Notes under the pieces: model-generated
What the model was told of the DNA's origin: nothing
What the model saw: the letters and a program-made list of their open reading frames with translations, nothing else
The model's database searches: none
Origin: Anabaena subtropica FACHB-260
GTDB lineage: Bacteria; Cyanobacteriota; Cyanobacteriia; Cyanobacteriales; Nostocaceae
Direction of reading: 5' to 3'
Assembly: GCF_014697105.1 (NCBI RefSeq)
Contig: NZ_JACJRF010000034.1
Coordinates: forward strand, 1 to 58,285
DNA: 58,285 nt
Shown here: in pieces, positions 1 through 9,280 of the stretch
How positions within the stretch are numbered: position 1 is the first letter of the stretch
Layout of the letters: the number at the start of each line of letters is the position of its first letter
Translations under genes and position numbers: made by a program

Positions 1-7
1 TAGTCCT

Positions 8-42
8 GATGATTGAAGGGGGGTTGACCCCCTCCAATCATC
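8..42. repeat. Long inverted repeat, possible terminator
   Basis: GATGATTG at 8-15 pairs with CAATCATC at 35-42, and an inner run of G pairs with a run of C around a short GTTGA-like loop. The hairpin is strong, but no clear T tract follows. It may terminate a gene outside the window or be a dispersed palindrome. The rest of bases 1-253 holds no gene I can support. Confidence 0.5.
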
Positions 43-218
43 CCACAATTCCCCTCACCGCCAACCGGGGAGGTGTGGCGGGAGTACCCTTGTGGATGTC
101 TAGATGGGAAATAGGAAATTGAGTGAGCATAGTTCAGGCGATCGGACAATACAACCTACAGGTAAGCATATATTCCTTTGGTTCATCAGAGGGGATTGTC
201 GGTTACCAACAGATAGCA

Positions 219-243
219 TTTCCCCTCTTTCTCAGAGGGGAAA
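219..243 (-). terminator. Hairpin downstream of sdhA
   Basis: TTTCCCCTCT (219-228) and AGAGGGGAAA (234-243) form a perfect 10-bp stem just past the sdhA stop codon. There is no strong U tract on the minus strand, so terminator function is inferred from position and stem strength. Confidence 0.5.
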
Positions 244-253
244 TCCGACTTAT

Positions 254-1981
254 TTAATACTTCCTTTCCTTTGGCTCAAACATATTAATCACCACTGGAC
301 GATATTGAATGTCAATCCCTGCGGGTGAATAGTAAGCCATAGTGTGTTGCAGGAAATTGGTATCATCTCGCTGGGGGTAATCTTCGCGGAAGTGTGCGCC
401 ACGACTCTCTTGACGATTGAGAGCTGATGCCAAAATAGTTTGTCCAACTACCATTAAACTCCGCAATTCTAAGGCTTCTACTAGTTCTGTATTCCAGCAA
501 CTACCTTTGTCGTCTAAATATACTTGACTATATTTTTGTTGTATTTCTGATATTTTCTGCCAACCTTGACTCATTAATTCTTGAGTGCGGAAAACGCCAC
601 AATACTCGGTCATAGCATCTTGGAAGTCTTGGCGGACTTGGTTAATCCGGTATTTTCCAGGCTGTTCTAGTAAAGCTTGGATTTCTCGCTGGGCTTGTGT
701 GATGTAACCTTGCTCATCTATAGAAGGTAACTTACGTTTCTGCACATATTGCGCGATCGCCGCCCCAGTCCGCTTACCATAAACTACACATTCTAATAGG
801 GAATTACTACCTAGACGATTTGCTCCGTGGACGGATACACAAGATGTCTCACCAGCAGCAAAGAAGCCTTCAACTAAGCCATCTCCACTGCTGCGGACTC
901 TACCATCGGTGTTCACTGGGATACCACCCATACAATAGTGAATTGTCGGACGGACTGGCATTGGTTGAGTCACTGCGTCCACACCAACTAAGCGGTGGGC
1001 TTCTTCCCAGCAGAAGGGAACGCGACTCATAATTTTTTCTTTGCCCATATGGCGCAAATCCAGATAGACAAAGGGGCCGCCTGCACTACCATCTAAATTC
1101 ACACCACGTCCAGCGCGAATTTCGTAAGCGATCGCCCGTGAGGTAATATCACGGGGGGCTAGTTCCATGCGACTGGGTGCATAGTTCGCCATGAAGCGAT
1201 CGCCTTCACTATTAATTAAATACGCTCCTTCCCCCCGCACAGCTTCGGAAATCAAGACCCCAACAGGATACAAACCAGTGGGATGGAATTGAACAAACTC
1301 CATATCTTCCAGAGGTAAACCGGCGATCGCACTCATCGCCAAGCCATCGCCAGTAGAGGCGTAATCATTGGAGGTGGTGTTATAAACGCGACCATAACCC
1401 CCCGTGGCAAACATCACTGCTTTTGCCCGTACAACCTCAATATGCCCGTCTAACAGGCTGTACATGACTAAACCCTTAGCCTCATTTTCTTCCAAAATCA
1501 GGCGCATCACATACCACTCTTGGTAAATCTGCACACCATAACGCCGCAAATTATTTACCAATTCATGGAGAATTGCGTGACCAGTCTTATCAGCTGCGTA
1601 ACAGGTGCGGTTGTGGGAGTGTCCACCAAAAGCCCGTTGAGCAATGCGACCATCGGGGAGACGTGAAAATAAAACACCCATGTGTTCTAGGTCAATTACC
1701 ACGTCTGGGGCTTCTTGAGTCAGAATTGCCACTGCATCCTGATCTGCTAAATAATCAGAACCTTTGACAGTATCAAAAGCGTGAGCTTCCCAAGTATCAG
1801 TAGAATCAACATTTTTTAGTGATGCAGCCATACCACCTTGAGCTGCAACAGAGTGGGAACGAATCGGGTGAGTTTTGGCGACCACTGCAACATTTAAACT
1901 AGGGTCAGTACGGGCAATTTCCACAGCCGCCCGACATCCCGCCAGCCCACCCCCGACAATAATCACATCATGCTCTAGCAT
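254..1981 (-). CDS. sdhA: Succinate dehydrogenase/fumarate reductase flavoprotein subunit
   Basis: Flavoprotein subunit that oxidises succinate to fumarate and passes electrons to an iron-sulfur partner at the membrane. The N-terminus carries a dinucleotide-binding VGGGLAG motif. The [10 protein letters not shown] segment places H43 where the family attaches FAD covalently. HPTGL and the substrate-loop sequences [10 protein letters not shown] and [12 protein letters not shown] also fit. At about 575 aa it has the usual length. I start at the ATG giving [11 protein letters not shown]; an in-frame TTG six codons upstream (1999) is less likely. No sdhB lies beside it, as is common in cyanobacteria, where the subunits are dispersed. 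Confidence 0.93.
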   Translation of the reverse strand: MLEHDVIIVGGGLAGCRAAVEIARTDPSLNVAVVAKTHPIRSHSVAAQGGMAASLKNVDSTDTWEAHAFDTVKGSDYLADQDAVAILTQEAPDVVIDLEHMGVLFSRLPDGRIAQRAFGGHSHNRTCYAADKTGHAILHELVNNLRRYGVQIYQEWYVMRLILEENEAKGLVMYSLLDGHIEVVRAKAVMFATGGYGRVYNTTSNDYASTGDGLAMSAIAGLPLEDMEFVQFHPTGLYPVGVLISEAVRGEGAYLINSEGDRFMANYAPSRMELAPRDITSRAIAYEIRAGRGVNLDGSAGGPFVYLDLRHMGKEKIMSRVPFCWEEAHRLVGVDAVTQPMPVRPTIHYCMGGIPVNTDGRVRSSGDGLVEGFFAAGETSCVSVHGANRLGSNSLLECVVYGKRTGAAIAQYVQKRKLPSIDEQGYITQAQREIQALLEQPGKYRINQVRQDFQDAMTEYCGVFRTQELMSQGWQKISEIQQKYSQVYLDDKGSCWNTELVEALELRSLMVVGQTILASALNRQESRGAHFREDYPQRDDTNFLQHTMAYYSPAGIDIQYRPVVINMFEPKERKY

Positions 1982-2125
1982 ATTAGCCACCGACTGCAAA
2001 ACACTGCTGTTCTATTGTAGAGATGTGATTCACTGAGCAGTTTTCCATTTCTAAAAAAAATTCTCTGCCAGTAGACAGAGAAGTTACAAAATTTAAAATT
2101 CAAAATGCAAAATTAAGTAATATTG

Positions 2126-2443
2126 TCAACTGGTGGCTTGTACAGGTTGTTGTTGGGAAACATTACCGGGGATAGGTTCGGTTTTAGTTCCTGGTTCTAC
2201 AGCAGTTACTTCAATATGATTTAACAATGTAGTTACAAATGCAAACAACAAGAAAGGTAGCGATAGCAGCACGACAAGACCCACAGTTGCTAAAGCATAT
2301 ACTGGTCGCCTAGCACCCATGAGTGCTAATGCTGATGCCAAACTCAGAGTAATCGTAATTAACCAAACAATTATTTGACCGTAGATATCACCAAAGGTCA
2401 GAGTGCAGACAAAACGATAGTTTTGATTATTATTTTTGCTCAT
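2126..2443 (-). CDS. Small membrane protein of unknown function
   Basis: The 105-aa protein has a polar N-terminus (MSKNNNQNYRF), two hydrophobic segments at about residues 22-42 and 50-72, and a polar Pro/Gln-rich tail. I do not recognise the family. It lies upstream of sdhA on the same strand, with about 145 bp between them, so co-transcription is possible but not shown. Codon use and base composition match the surroundings. The two membrane segments are clear; no function can be given. Confidence 0.6.
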   Translation of the reverse strand: MSKNNNQNYRFVCTLTFGDIYGQIIVWLITITLSLASALALMGARRPVYALATVGLVVLLSLPFLLFAFVTTLLNHIEVTAVEPGTKTEPIPGNVSQQQPVQATS

Positions 2444-2730
2444 TTATGCTTGCCTCAAGGCTCTCCTATAGGTTCTACGTTAGAACCATGTTTGGCTGGC
2501 AGACAATTTCTCAATATTTTTGCAAGGTTTGTAATATCACTTCATAAATCTGGTGCTGAGTGCTGTTAGTGGTAGCGGGGTAATGAGCAGCGTGCAGAGT
2601 AGAGAATAAGTATTGACTATTGATTTATTACAAAAGATTACATGATTTGTCATATATTGGGTTTGCACCCGTCTTTTTGGGTGTCTGTTTTTGTGTGAAG
2701 CGAATTCAATTCGCCTGAATAACCAAACCC

Positions 2731-3378
2731 ATGAGTCAAATAGTCTGGATTGCAAGACACGCCAACCGCCTCGACTTTGTTAACCCCGATTGGTTTCTCA
2801 CCGCAGAACGACGCTATGATCCGCCCTTGTCTGATGATGGTATCGTACAAGCTAGACAGTTAGCTCAACGTTTGAGAGGAGAAAAAATCGGTCATATTTT
2901 CGCTTCTCCTTTTCTGCGAACGGTACAAACAGCCAACGCAGTAGCAGAAGTCTTGGATTTGCCGATTAATCTAGAGACAGGGTTGAGTGAATGGCTCAAT
3001 CCAGCTTGGATGACAGAAGAACCAGAACGACTATCAAGTTCAGCGTTGGTAGAATTATTTCCCAGGATTGATCTTAGTTATACAGCACGCATCGCTGCAA
3101 ACTATCCCGAAACCCACGAAGAAGTAAGAGCGCGTTCGGGACAAACAGCTAGATGCTTGGTGACTGAATTCTTCCCAGATAACATATTGCTAGTAGCACA
3201 TGGCGCTTCTGTACTGGGGGCTGCAATGGGACTGGTGGGGGAAATTGCCAAAACTGAAGTCAAGGCTTCTTTATGTTCCTTAGTCAAAGTTGTGCGTTAC
3301 GGCCCTGATTGGTTGCTAGAACTAAAGGGAGACACTTCTCATTTGGCTCAGGTAGAGGAAGTTATTCGGTTTGCATAG
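2731..3378 (+). CDS. Histidine phosphatase family protein (phosphoglycerate mutase-like)
   Basis: This 215-aa protein belongs to the branch-2-like histidine phosphatases. The phospho-acceptor motif near the N-terminus reads IARHANR, so the usual RHG glycine is alanine. FASPFLRTVQTA follows, and LLVAHGASV supplies the second catalytic histidine. These enzymes remove phosphate from small molecules or proteins; the substrate cannot be read from the sequence. A 15-bp perfect palindrome (2700-2714) lies just upstream of the ATG. The glucokinase gene follows on the same strand after 56 bp, so the two may be co-transcribed. Confidence 0.82.
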   Translation: MSQIVWIARHANRLDFVNPDWFLTAERRYDPPLSDDGIVQARQLAQRLRGEKIGHIFASPFLRTVQTANAVAEVLDLPINLETGLSEWLNPAWMTEEPERLSSSALVELFPRIDLSYTARIAANYPETHEEVRARSGQTARCLVTEFFPDNILLVAHGASVLGAAMGLVGEIAKTEVKASLCSLVKVVRYGPDWLLELKGDTSHLAQVEEVIRFA

Positions 3379-3434
3379 ACTGTTGACTATGGACTAATGA
3401 CTATTGATCACTCACTAATTTACTGATAAGTTTT

Positions 3435-4463
3435 ATGACTTTGTTATTAGCAGGAGATATTGGCGGGACGAAAACTATTTTGCGATTAGTGGAAATCTCC
3501 GACTCATCGGGTTTGCAGAGTATTTATGAGGAAAGTTACCATAGTGGGGATTTTCCCGATTTAGTGCCGATGGTGCAGCAATTTTTAGCTAAGGCTAATG
3601 TACCCAGCACACCCGAAAAGGCTTGTTTTGCGATCGCCGGGCCAGTGGTGAATAATACTGCCAAGCTAACCAACTTAGTTTGGTTTTTGGATACTGAACG
3701 GTTAGCACAAGAATTGGGTATCCCGTTAATTTCTCTGATTAATGATTTTGCTGCTGTTGGTTATGGGATTTTTGGTTTAAGTAAGAAAGATTTGCTAACT
3801 TTGCAAGTTGGTAAAAACAAACCCGAAGCACCCATTGCTATTATTGGTGCTGGTACGGGATTAGGCCAAGGTTTTTTAATTAAACAGGGCAATCACTATC
3901 AAGTTTTCCCCTCTGAAGGTGGACACGCCGATTTTGCCCCCCGCAACGAATTAGAGTTTCAGCTATTAAAATATCTACTGGATAAACATGATATCCAGCG
4001 CGTGTCTGTGGAACGAGTAGTGTCTGGACAGGGGATTGTCGCCATTTACCAATTTTTACGCGATCGCAAATTAGGTACAGAATCGCCAGAAATTGCTCAA
4101 GTTGTCCGCACCTGGGAACAACAAGCAGGACAGTCGGAAAAAACCGTCGATCCTGGTGCAGCTATTGGTAAAGCCGCACTCGAAGGAAGCGATCGCCTCT
4201 CGGAACAAACTTTGCAATTATTTATTGATGCTTACGGTGCAGAAGCCGGAAATCTTGCCCTCAAACTCCTACCTTATGGCGGCTTATACATTGCAGGTGG
4301 AATTGCACCTAAAATCCTGCCCTTGATTGAAAACAGCAATTTCTTACTCAATTTCAGTCAAAAAGGCAGAATGCGCCCCCTGCTGGCAGAAATACCCGTA
4401 CATATCATTCTCAATCAACAAGTGGGGCTAATAGGTGCTGCTTTGTGTGCTGCTAGGTTATAA
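3435..4463 (+). CDS. glk: Glucokinase
   Basis: Phosphorylates glucose with ATP to glucose 6-phosphate in the cytosol. The N-terminal LLAGDIGGTKT phosphate-binding motif, the IAGPV strand, INDFAAVGYG with the catalytic Asp region, IGAGTGLGQG, and FPSEGGHADFAP are the signatures of the bacterial Glk (ROK-unrelated) family. The C-terminal GGLYIAGGIAPK is the adenosine motif. At 342 aa it has the usual cyanobacterial length. It follows the histidine phosphatase gene after a short gap with heptameric repeat-like sequence. Confidence 0.92.
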   Translation: MTLLLAGDIGGTKTILRLVEISDSSGLQSIYEESYHSGDFPDLVPMVQQFLAKANVPSTPEKACFAIAGPVVNNTAKLTNLVWFLDTERLAQELGIPLISLINDFAAVGYGIFGLSKKDLLTLQVGKNKPEAPIAIIGAGTGLGQGFLIKQGNHYQVFPSEGGHADFAPRNELEFQLLKYLLDKHDIQRVSVERVVSGQGIVAIYQFLRDRKLGTESPEIAQVVRTWEQQAGQSEKTVDPGAAIGKAALEGSDRLSEQTLQLFIDAYGAEAGNLALKLLPYGGLYIAGGIAPKILPLIENSNFLLNFSQKGRMRPLLAEIPVHIILNQQVGLIGAALCAARL

Positions 4464-4508
4464 CAGCTAGCATCATCAGTAATATCAGCATCTGCGAATG
4501 CCAAAACT

Positions 4509-5132
4509 ATGACACGAAAATTTGTTTTACCATTAATCGCCGCTACCTTAGTTTGCAGTGGCTCCATGACTGTAGAAGCACGTCAGCCTAAACGTCCTAA
4601 TGTGCCAGCCAAAGCAACAGTGTCTCAAAAGAAACCACCTATTGCTCAACCAGTGCAGTCAGAATGGAAATTGTTTACTGCACCAGATGGGCGCTTTTCT
4701 GTGTTAATGCCAGGAATACCCAAACAGGATTCTCAAACCCAAAAAACTTACATGGGGGAAATTAACCTAGAGGTATTTTTAGCCCAACCCCCAAAACAGG
4801 AAGTTGCCTATTTAGTGGTATACAACGAATTTCCCCATAGTTATGGGCAAATGACAGATCCCCAAGAAATTTTGAATAACGTCCGGGATATGGCGCTAAA
4901 GACTACACAAAGTAATTTGTTAAATCAGCGCAATATTCGCAGTTCTAACGGTCATCCAGGCAAGGAAATTGCTTACATTAACTCTGGCGGTAAGATTACC
5001 AGAAGTAGAATTTATGTGGCTGAGGGACGCTTGTATCAAGTAATGGCTATAACTACTAAAAAACAGCAACAGACTTTAGCTAAAACCATTACCGGATATC
5101 TCAATTCCTTCCAATTAGTCCTGAAAAAGTGA
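4509..5132 (+). CDS. Secreted protein of unknown function
   Basis: The 207-aa protein starts with a signal peptide (basic MTRK, then LPLIAATLVCSGSMTVEA), followed by a Pro/Lys-rich linker to about residue 50 and one compact domain. The motif DGRFSVLMPGIP opens that domain and resembles small cyanobacterial exported proteins distantly like PsbP. It lies 45 bp after glk on the same strand. Its likely place is the periplasm or thylakoid lumen. No catalytic residues stand out and I assign no function. Confidence 0.65.
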   Translation: MTRKFVLPLIAATLVCSGSMTVEARQPKRPNVPAKATVSQKKPPIAQPVQSEWKLFTAPDGRFSVLMPGIPKQDSQTQKTYMGEINLEVFLAQPPKQEVAYLVVYNEFPHSYGQMTDPQEILNNVRDMALKTTQSNLLNQRNIRSSNGHPGKEIAYINSGGKITRSRIYVAEGRLYQVMAITTKKQQQTLAKTITGYLNSFQLVLKK

Positions 5133-5286
5133 AAAATGCAGTGGTGTAGGGGTAAATTTTTTCTTTCCCTTACACCCTCATAGTTTCATACCCCATACCC
5201 TGACAAAGCGAAGAATTTGGCTGCGTAAGTCCTAATAGAATAATCAAAGTATTGGTTTTACTTAATTCAACTGGCCGAAAACTTCT

Positions 5287-5859
5287 ATGAATCCTCAGGA
5301 AAGTGATACAAAACAATCCCCTGCGCCATCAAAAGCATGGCGTGGTTGGCAAGAAAATTTAACGCTGATTGCGATCGCTTTATGTTTAGCCCTATTGATT
5401 CGGACTTTTATCGCCGAACCCCGCTACATACCCTCTGAATCGATGGTTCCTACTTTATATGAAGGCGATCGCCTAGTAGTGGAAAAAGTCTCTTACAATT
5501 TTCAGCAGCCAACAACTGGGGATATTGTCGTTTTTCAGCCACCCGCAGAACTACAACGCCGGGGATATCCCAAAGACCAAGCCTTTATCAAACGGGTAAT
5601 TGGTACACCAGGAGAAATCATCAGCGTTAAAGGTGGCAAAGTTTACCTGAATGGGCAACCATTACCAGAAGACTACATTGCTGAACCACCCAGTCAACCA
5701 TTTCCACCAGTCAAAGTCCCAGAAGGTCAATTCTTTGTCATGGGAGACAACCGCAACAATAGTAATGACTCTCGCTACTGGGGCTTTTTACCAAAAGAAA
5801 ATATCATTGGTAGAGCCGTATTTCGCTTTTGGCCGCCTGATCGTGTGGGAATAATTTAG
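5287..5859 (+). CDS. lepB: Signal peptidase I
   Basis: Membrane serine protease that removes signal peptides from exported proteins. A hydrophobic anchor spans about residues 24-43. The catalytic Ser is S52 in IPSESMVPTL. Box C is GDIVVF, the general base is K102 in FIKRVIGTPGE, and box E is MGDNRNNSNDSRYWG. At 190 aa it is a typical short cyanobacterial LepB with one N-terminal membrane span. The ATG at 5287 gives the expected short cytosolic tail. Confidence 0.95.
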   Translation: MNPQESDTKQSPAPSKAWRGWQENLTLIAIALCLALLIRTFIAEPRYIPSESMVPTLYEGDRLVVEKVSYNFQQPTTGDIVVFQPPAELQRRGYPKDQAFIKRVIGTPGEIISVKGGKVYLNGQPLPEDYIAEPPSQPFPPVKVPEGQFFVMGDNRNNSNDSRYWGFLPKENIIGRAVFRFWPPDRVGII

Positions 5860-5919
5860 CGATTAGAGGTAGTTGTCAGTTGTTAGTTGCTCCCACTGGC
5901 TACTGACTATCCCAGACAC

Positions 5920-6546
5920 CTATCGCTGGAGTCCACCAGCTTGAAAAGCTTCTCCAGCAGTCAAACTTAATTCTGGGAAAGTTGGTGACATGATTCGTTC
6001 ATTACTTCTAAACTGATTAACTTGATATTCTCCATCAAATAATGAGTAAACAGAAAAAGTTGGTTGTTTAGGATTACCGATAAATTTCCTACCACCTAAA
6101 CCTAAATAATCCACAATCCAATATTCTTGAATTCCCAATAATTCATAATCTTCTAATTTTCTAGCATAATCATCTTCCCAATTAGTGGAAACAATCTCTA
6201 CGACTAAAGGAATAGATGTTCCCATTGTAATGATAGATTCCCTCTCCCATCTAGGTTCCAGACTACCAACTTTTTGCTCATCTAAAATAATAACATCTGG
6301 CTCATATCCTGACTCTTGCGCTGGCTTGATAACGCATTCTTTCGGGATGAAATAAGGCAGATGCAAGCGTTCAATTTCTATAAATAATTTACCAGAGAGG
6401 AATCCAGCTATTTTTGAATGTTTACCTGTTGGTTTAGGCATTTCTACAATTTTCCCATCATGTAGTTCATAGCGTTGTCCCGTATTCTCTGGATACCAAG
6501 CAATAAATTCATCAAAAGTTATCGGTTTGATTAAGGCTTGAGTCAT
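5920..6546 (-). CDS. Uma2 family protein (DUF820, PD-(D/E)XK fold)
   Basis: This 208-aa protein is a member of the Uma2/DUF820 family, which is greatly expanded in cyanobacteria and has a restriction-endonuclease-like fold. The N-terminus has the typical TFDEFIAWYPE and YELHDGKIVEMPKPTGKHS. The presumed metal site is GYEPDVIILDE and PLVVEIVSTNWEDDYARK, followed by GIQEYWIVDYLG. It stands alone between convergent and divergent neighbours. Whether it cuts DNA in the cell is not established for most members. Many copies are dispersed as mobile single genes. Confidence 0.82.
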   Translation of the reverse strand: MTQALIKPITFDEFIAWYPENTGQRYELHDGKIVEMPKPTGKHSKIAGFLSGKLFIEIERLHLPYFIPKECVIKPAQESGYEPDVIILDEQKVGSLEPRWERESIITMGTSIPLVVEIVSTNWEDDYARKLEDYELLGIQEYWIVDYLGLGGRKFIGNPKQPTFSVYSLFDGEYQVNQFRSNERIMSPTFPELSLTAGEAFQAGGLQR

Positions 6547-6591
6547 GAACTTATGCTCTTTGCACTAGTAAGAATAAATCTTGTCTTGATA

Positions 6592-7125
6592 TTAAAACCT
6601 GAGAAAATACATTAACTGAGCGATCGCCTCACCAGAAAGCTGCAATCTTCGCTGGAAATCAGCCAAGTTACGGTAAACCCCAACCGACACCCGATTTTCT
6701 ATCACTGCTTGGGCTAAAGAGACATCGATATATGGTATTTGGGCTAACTCTTCAACTGAGGCGGTGTTGGCATTAACTAATTGTGTAGAACCAACTAGGG
6801 ATTCGTGGTCATAATAACTAAAATTTAATAAAGGCTTTAACGGTTCCAGTCGTGGTACTGGTAGCCCCAAAGCCGCAGCAATATCTTCAATACAGTAAAA
6901 TTTAACACCAGAACGAGAGAGTTCAACTAGCGATCGCGCTTGGTGAATCGACAACCCCGGTAGCCGCAACCAATCATCGACAGTTGCTTGGTTAGCATCA
7001 ATACGAATTCCCAATTGTGCTGCAATCTGAATTTCCTCCCCAGACTGTAGTCGATAGTAGGGGTCATTCAGCAGCTTGACACGAAGTTTTTGTACCCTAG
7101 AATTCCAAGGAAGCCAATTAGTCAT
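6592..7125 (-). CDS. ComEA-like helix-hairpin-helix protein
   Basis: This 177-aa protein contains repeated helix-hairpin-helix segments (INTNxAxxxxLxxLPGI-type), seen as IDANQATVDDWLRLPGLSIHQA and VNANTASVEELAQIPYIDVSLAQ. Such motifs bind DNA without sequence specificity and occur in ComEA and the photosystem II PsbU family. It lacks the membrane anchor of ComEA. The start lies next to TAGTCAA heptamer repeats: the ATG is encoded by the edge of the repeat block (MTNWLPW). The role is unknown; DNA binding is inferred from the fold. Confidence 0.7.
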   Translation of the reverse strand: MTNWLPWNSRVQKLRVKLLNDPYYRLQSGEEIQIAAQLGIRIDANQATVDDWLRLPGLSIHQARSLVELSRSGVKFYCIEDIAAALGLPVPRLEPLKPLLNFSYYDHESLVGSTQLVNANTASVEELAQIPYIDVSLAQAVIENRVSVGVYRNLADFQRRLQLSGEAIAQLMYFLRF

Positions 7126-7155
7126 TAGTCAATAGTCAATAGTCAATAGTCAACA
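7125..7155. repeat. TAGTCAA heptamer tandem repeat
   Basis: About four copies of a 7-bp unit (TAGTCAA) lie between two minus-strand genes, touching the start codon of the helix-hairpin-helix gene. This is the short tandemly repeated repetitive (STRR) class known from heterocystous cyanobacteria. Confidence 0.85.
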
Positions 7156-7208
7156 GTTCTCTTCTTCCTCTCTCTGCACCCTGTCCCTCTGCATCTTTTT
7201 ACTCTCCA

Positions 7209-7583
7209 TCAAGAAATCTGATCAAGCAACTGGCGGCGCTTTTGTTCAAATTCGTACTCGGAAATCAAGCCATCTTGACGTAGAGTATCTAATTCCCGTA
7301 AAGCATCAGCGATCGCTCCTACCTGATTCACTACATAGGGGGATTGTTTGACTGCTGGTTTACCCAAATTAAAATTACGATCAAAAGCTTCTTCATCTTG
7401 GGCTAAGTACCAGACCCCCTCAATAGCACTAGCTACCTTAGGAATAGGTGTCCAAGAAAGTAAAACGTATAACAACCCCCAAACTGGCTGTCCTAAATAA
7501 AACTTATGTAATCCAGAAATGCTCACCGTCCCAGCAAAAGCTAAAATAGCGGCAACGCTTCGACTTTTACGCTTAGTTAACAT
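7209..7583 (-). CDS. TM2-domain membrane protein with C-terminal SHOCT motif
   Basis: The 124-aa protein has a TM2-like pair of membrane segments: AAILAFAGTVSISGLHKFYLG, then a turn, then GLLYVLLSW. The C-terminal helical hairpin (LRQDGLISEYEFEQKRRQLLDQI) is the SHOCT motif often found at the end of short membrane or oligomerising proteins. Function is unknown. The gene lies upstream of the helix-hairpin-helix gene on the same strand, separated by a repeat block. Confidence 0.72.
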   Translation of the reverse strand: MLTKRKSRSVAAILAFAGTVSISGLHKFYLGQPVWGLLYVLLSWTPIPKVASAIEGVWYLAQDEEAFDRNFNLGKPAVKQSPYVVNQVGAIADALRELDTLRQDGLISEYEFEQKRRQLLDQIS

Positions 7584-7830
7584 ATCCCCTATTAATTTAC
7601 CACTACTACAGTTTTGTCAATCAGACAGCGATCGTAGCCAATAGCCAAACACCCTAATCAATGCAGCATTACAAAATTCAGACTGTCTAACCTAACAAAA
7701 TATATATATGAATGAACTTATTTTATTCATATAGACCTCACCTAATCTTAATCCCCAATTCCTATTCCCCACTCCCCACTCCCCATTCTTCGATGCTATC
7801 TTAAAGTTTTCATCTGCAAACCCTAATAAA

Positions 7831-8793
7831 ATGTCACAGACTTTTATCCCCGCAGAATGGCTAAAACAACTCTCTGACCCCTATGCTGTCTTAGGGATTG
7901 CTGTGACTGCTGATGAGCGAAAAATCCTCAATCGTTATCACGTTTTAGCAAAACTGCTACATCCCGATCGCTACACTAACAATAATAATTTGGAGAAAAA
8001 ATTAGCAACGACAATTTTTACCTGCTTAGTTAACCCTGCTCACGAGCAATTGAAGCATAAGCACAAGCGTACTAGCATTTTAGAGTCACTCAGGTTAGAA
8101 GCGATCGCCTGGAAAAAACAGTCGAAGTCTGTGCAGAGTTCCCCAGCCAAAGAACTCATGGCAATGTCTGCACGAGAAGCCGAGTTATTTTATGAAGAAG
8201 CGATCGCTTCTTATGCAGAAGCCCAGTACAAATCTCTGCACAAATCCCATCAGATAACTAAACAAATAATTACCTTAAATCGAATTTACCTATGCTTGCA
8301 GAAGTCGGAACCTATGATTTTGCAAGTAAATCCATCTGTAAAACCCAAACAAAAATCTCCACCTATAGAGGTGCAGGTACAAGAAATCACTTTAGATCAG
8401 AAAACTAATGTCAAGCCCGCAGTTATAAATTATGCTCAACGGCACTATCAGCGCGCTATTCAGTATACTAAACAAGGTCAATGGGCATTAGCTGTGCAGG
8501 AACTACGAGATGCAATCAAGCTAGAGTCAAGTAACAGCGATTATTATGCCTTATTAGGTTTCGTGCATCTGCGACAGAATTTTCCGGGGATGGCAAAAGT
8601 TTATATGCGCCAAGCCTTGAAACTTAATCCGCAGCAGCAACTAGCTTTAAAATATGCTAACTTTTTAAAAATTAACTGTATTGATAATATCGATCCGCCA
8701 TCACTTGCGAAGGCTTTAGGTATTGCTGCCTTATTAGGTAAATTCGTTACCAAAGTAGAAACTAACTTGAGTCAAGTGTTGAAATCTCGGTAA
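7831..8793 (+). CDS. J-domain and TPR protein
   Basis: The 320-aa protein begins with a J domain (YAVLGIAVTADERKILNRYH, then the HPD motif in LHPDRY at about residues 45-50). A linker and a TPR-like helical region follow at about residues 200-275 (YQRAIQYTKQGQWALAVQELRDAIKLE and the next repeat). J domains stimulate Hsp70 ATPase activity, and the TPR part probably binds a client. It is one of three J-domain proteins in the window; the others lie next to dnaK at 18776 and 20100. Confidence 0.8.
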   Translation: MSQTFIPAEWLKQLSDPYAVLGIAVTADERKILNRYHVLAKLLHPDRYTNNNNLEKKLATTIFTCLVNPAHEQLKHKHKRTSILESLRLEAIAWKKQSKSVQSSPAKELMAMSAREAELFYEEAIASYAEAQYKSLHKSHQITKQIITLNRIYLCLQKSEPMILQVNPSVKPKQKSPPIEVQVQEITLDQKTNVKPAVINYAQRHYQRAIQYTKQGQWALAVQELRDAIKLESSNSDYYALLGFVHLRQNFPGMAKVYMRQALKLNPQQQLALKYANFLKINCIDNIDPPSLAKALGIAALLGKFVTKVETNLSQVLKSR

Positions 8794-8872
8794 GAAACCG
8801 TACTGAGACCGAAGTTTGTTTTTAAAGTGAATCCCCTAGACTAGAATGAAAATAGAGGCAAAACTATAAGCT

Positions 8873-8892
8873 GCTGAGTGATATTACTCAGC
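8873..8892 (+). promoter_or_regulatory. Hairpin in the leader of the DUF1825 gene
   Basis: GCTGAGT (8873-8879) and ACTCAGC (8886-8892) form a 7-bp stem that ends 13 bases before the ATG at 8906. It could affect translation initiation or mRNA stability. That is inference. Confidence 0.35.
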
Positions 8893-8905
8893 CCAGTAGA
8901 GGCAC

Positions 8906-9229
8906 ATGGGATTCTTTGACTCTGAGATAGTTCAGCAAGAAGCAAAACAGTTGTTTGAAGATTATCAAGCACTGATTCAACTAGGCAACAACTACGGCAA
9001 ATTTGACCGTGAGGGTAAAAAGTTATTTATTGAGCAAATGGAAGCAATGATGGATCGCTATCGCGTCTTTATGAAGCGATTCGAGCTTTCAGAAGACTTT
9101 ATGGCACAAATGACTGTAGAGCAGCTCAAAACTCAATTGAATCAGTTTGGCATCACTCCTCAACAGATGTTTGATCAGATGAATATGACTCTGGAGAGGA
9201 TGAAATCGGAGCTAGAGAAACAGACTTAA
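8906..9229 (+). CDS. DUF1825 family protein
   Basis: The 107-aa, fully helical, acidic protein starts MGFFDSEIVQQEAKQLFEDYQ, the conserved opening of the cyanobacterial DUF1825 family. It has no signal peptide and no membrane segment. The conserved patches (FIEQMEAMMDRYRVFMKRFELS) suggest a coiled helical bundle. The family is nearly universal in cyanobacteria but has no established function. It appears monocistronic, convergent with the penicillin-binding protein gene. Confidence 0.82.
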   Translation: MGFFDSEIVQQEAKQLFEDYQALIQLGNNYGKFDREGKKLFIEQMEAMMDRYRVFMKRFELSEDFMAQMTVEQLKTQLNQFGITPQQMFDQMNMTLERMKSELEKQT

Positions 9230-9280
9230 AAGGGGCAGGGGAGCAGAAGAATAATTCTTTACTCCCCACTCAGTACCCCC

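Noticed and set aside
104-328. 74-codon plus-strand frame at the left edge
   Set aside because: It overlaps the sdhA 3' end, has random composition and no family features.
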